Shown here in pieces: positions 24,167 through 24,223 of a stretch of DNA of 24,223 nt. The stretch lies in assembly GCA_964437215.1 (NCBI GenBank), contig CAYTFZ010000031.1, positions 1-24,223 of the forward strand. Reading direction: 5' to 3'. Position numbers and translations under genes: made by a program. This stretch comes from JAAYAN01 sp964437215 (lineage in GTDB: Bacteria > Bacteroidota > Ignavibacteria > Ignavibacteriales > Melioribacteraceae). The notes under the pieces are model-generated. The model was not told the DNA's origin, made no database searches, and saw nothing but the letters and a program-made list of their open reading frames with translations. Within the stretch, counting starts at the first letter, position 1. The number at the start of each line of letters is the position of its first letter.

Positions 24167-24187
24167 ATCAGGTTAATTCAACCTGAT
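24167..24187 (+). terminator. First of two tandem hairpins after the chemoreceptor gene
   Basis: ATCAGGTT and AACCTGAT form a perfect eight-pair stem with a five-base loop, 8 bases after the stop codon. No T-run follows, so it probably protects the mRNA end or assists the stronger terminator just downstream and does not terminate by itself. Confidence 0.5.
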
Positions 24188-24188
24188 C

Positions 24189-24216
24189 AAAAACCCCGGT
24201 CAGCCGGGGTTTTTTG
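24189..24216 (+). terminator. Intrinsic terminator of the chemoreceptor gene
   Basis: AAAACCCCGG and CCGGGGTTTT pair perfectly around the tetraloop TCAG and run into a T-tract. The hairpin is GC-rich against an AT-rich background. The A-run on the other side means it could also work for transcripts from the - strand, i.e. as a two-way terminator. Confidence 0.93.
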
Positions 24217-24223
24217 TTTATAT

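Overview
The window (about one third G+C, 24.2 kb including a 100-base gap) looks like chromosomal housekeeping DNA of a Gram-negative, AT-rich bacterium. The gene set (OmpP1/FadL porin, ExbB-ExbD-ExbD, CNNM/CorC family protein, MutS2, YqeY, CvpA, a lone MCE protein, CHASE3 chemoreceptor) points to the Bacteroidota/Chlorobi/Ignavibacteria neighbourhood. That placement is inferred from gene content and general protein similarity, not from a marker-gene tree. There is no phage, transposon, CRISPR array or obvious genomic island.

Layout. Positions 1-18669 are transcribed leftwards (- strand) and 18768-24158 rightwards. Reading the - strand in its own direction: (1) an endo/exonuclease/phosphatase family protein followed 3 bp later by a short-chain dehydrogenase; (2) exbB-exbD-exbD from a good sigma-70-like promoter (16941-16969), ending in a strong intrinsic terminator (15159-15189); (3) yqeY-cvpA-mutS2, whose first ribosome binding site directly abuts that terminator's U-tract; (4) a FadL-type outer-membrane protein with a GTG start; (5) ssb, a CNNM/CorC protein, a small membrane-anchored protein of unknown function, an MCE/MlaD-type protein, acpS and mnmA, closely packed; (6) glmS, a cyclic-2,3-diphosphoglycerate-synthetase-like NTPase, carbamate kinase and ornithine carbamoyltransferase, with gaps or overlaps of no more than 14 bp; (7) a tRNA-Phe cut by the window edge. 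On the + strand are polA (TTG start, all three activities apparently intact) and, after a 543-bp non-coding stretch, a CHASE3 chemoreceptor with what looks like a chain of HAMP units, ended by an intrinsic terminator.

How the genes work together. The glmS cluster joins glutamine-dependent amino-sugar synthesis to carbamoyl-phosphate/citrulline chemistry through a poorly understood NTPase. The exb genes form a proton-driven energiser for outer-membrane transport, and FadL supplies a passive outer-membrane route. polA, ssb and mutS2 serve replication and repair.

Most notable points: the N gap inside glmS is flanked by an exact 55-bp duplication and is almost certainly an assembly artefact; the glmS/NTPase/arcC/argF cluster; a terminator placed as a possible attenuator in front of yqeY-cvpA-mutS2; and the multi-HAMP chemoreceptor. 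I found no convincing wholly novel system. The NTPase cluster is the best candidate for undescribed biochemistry.
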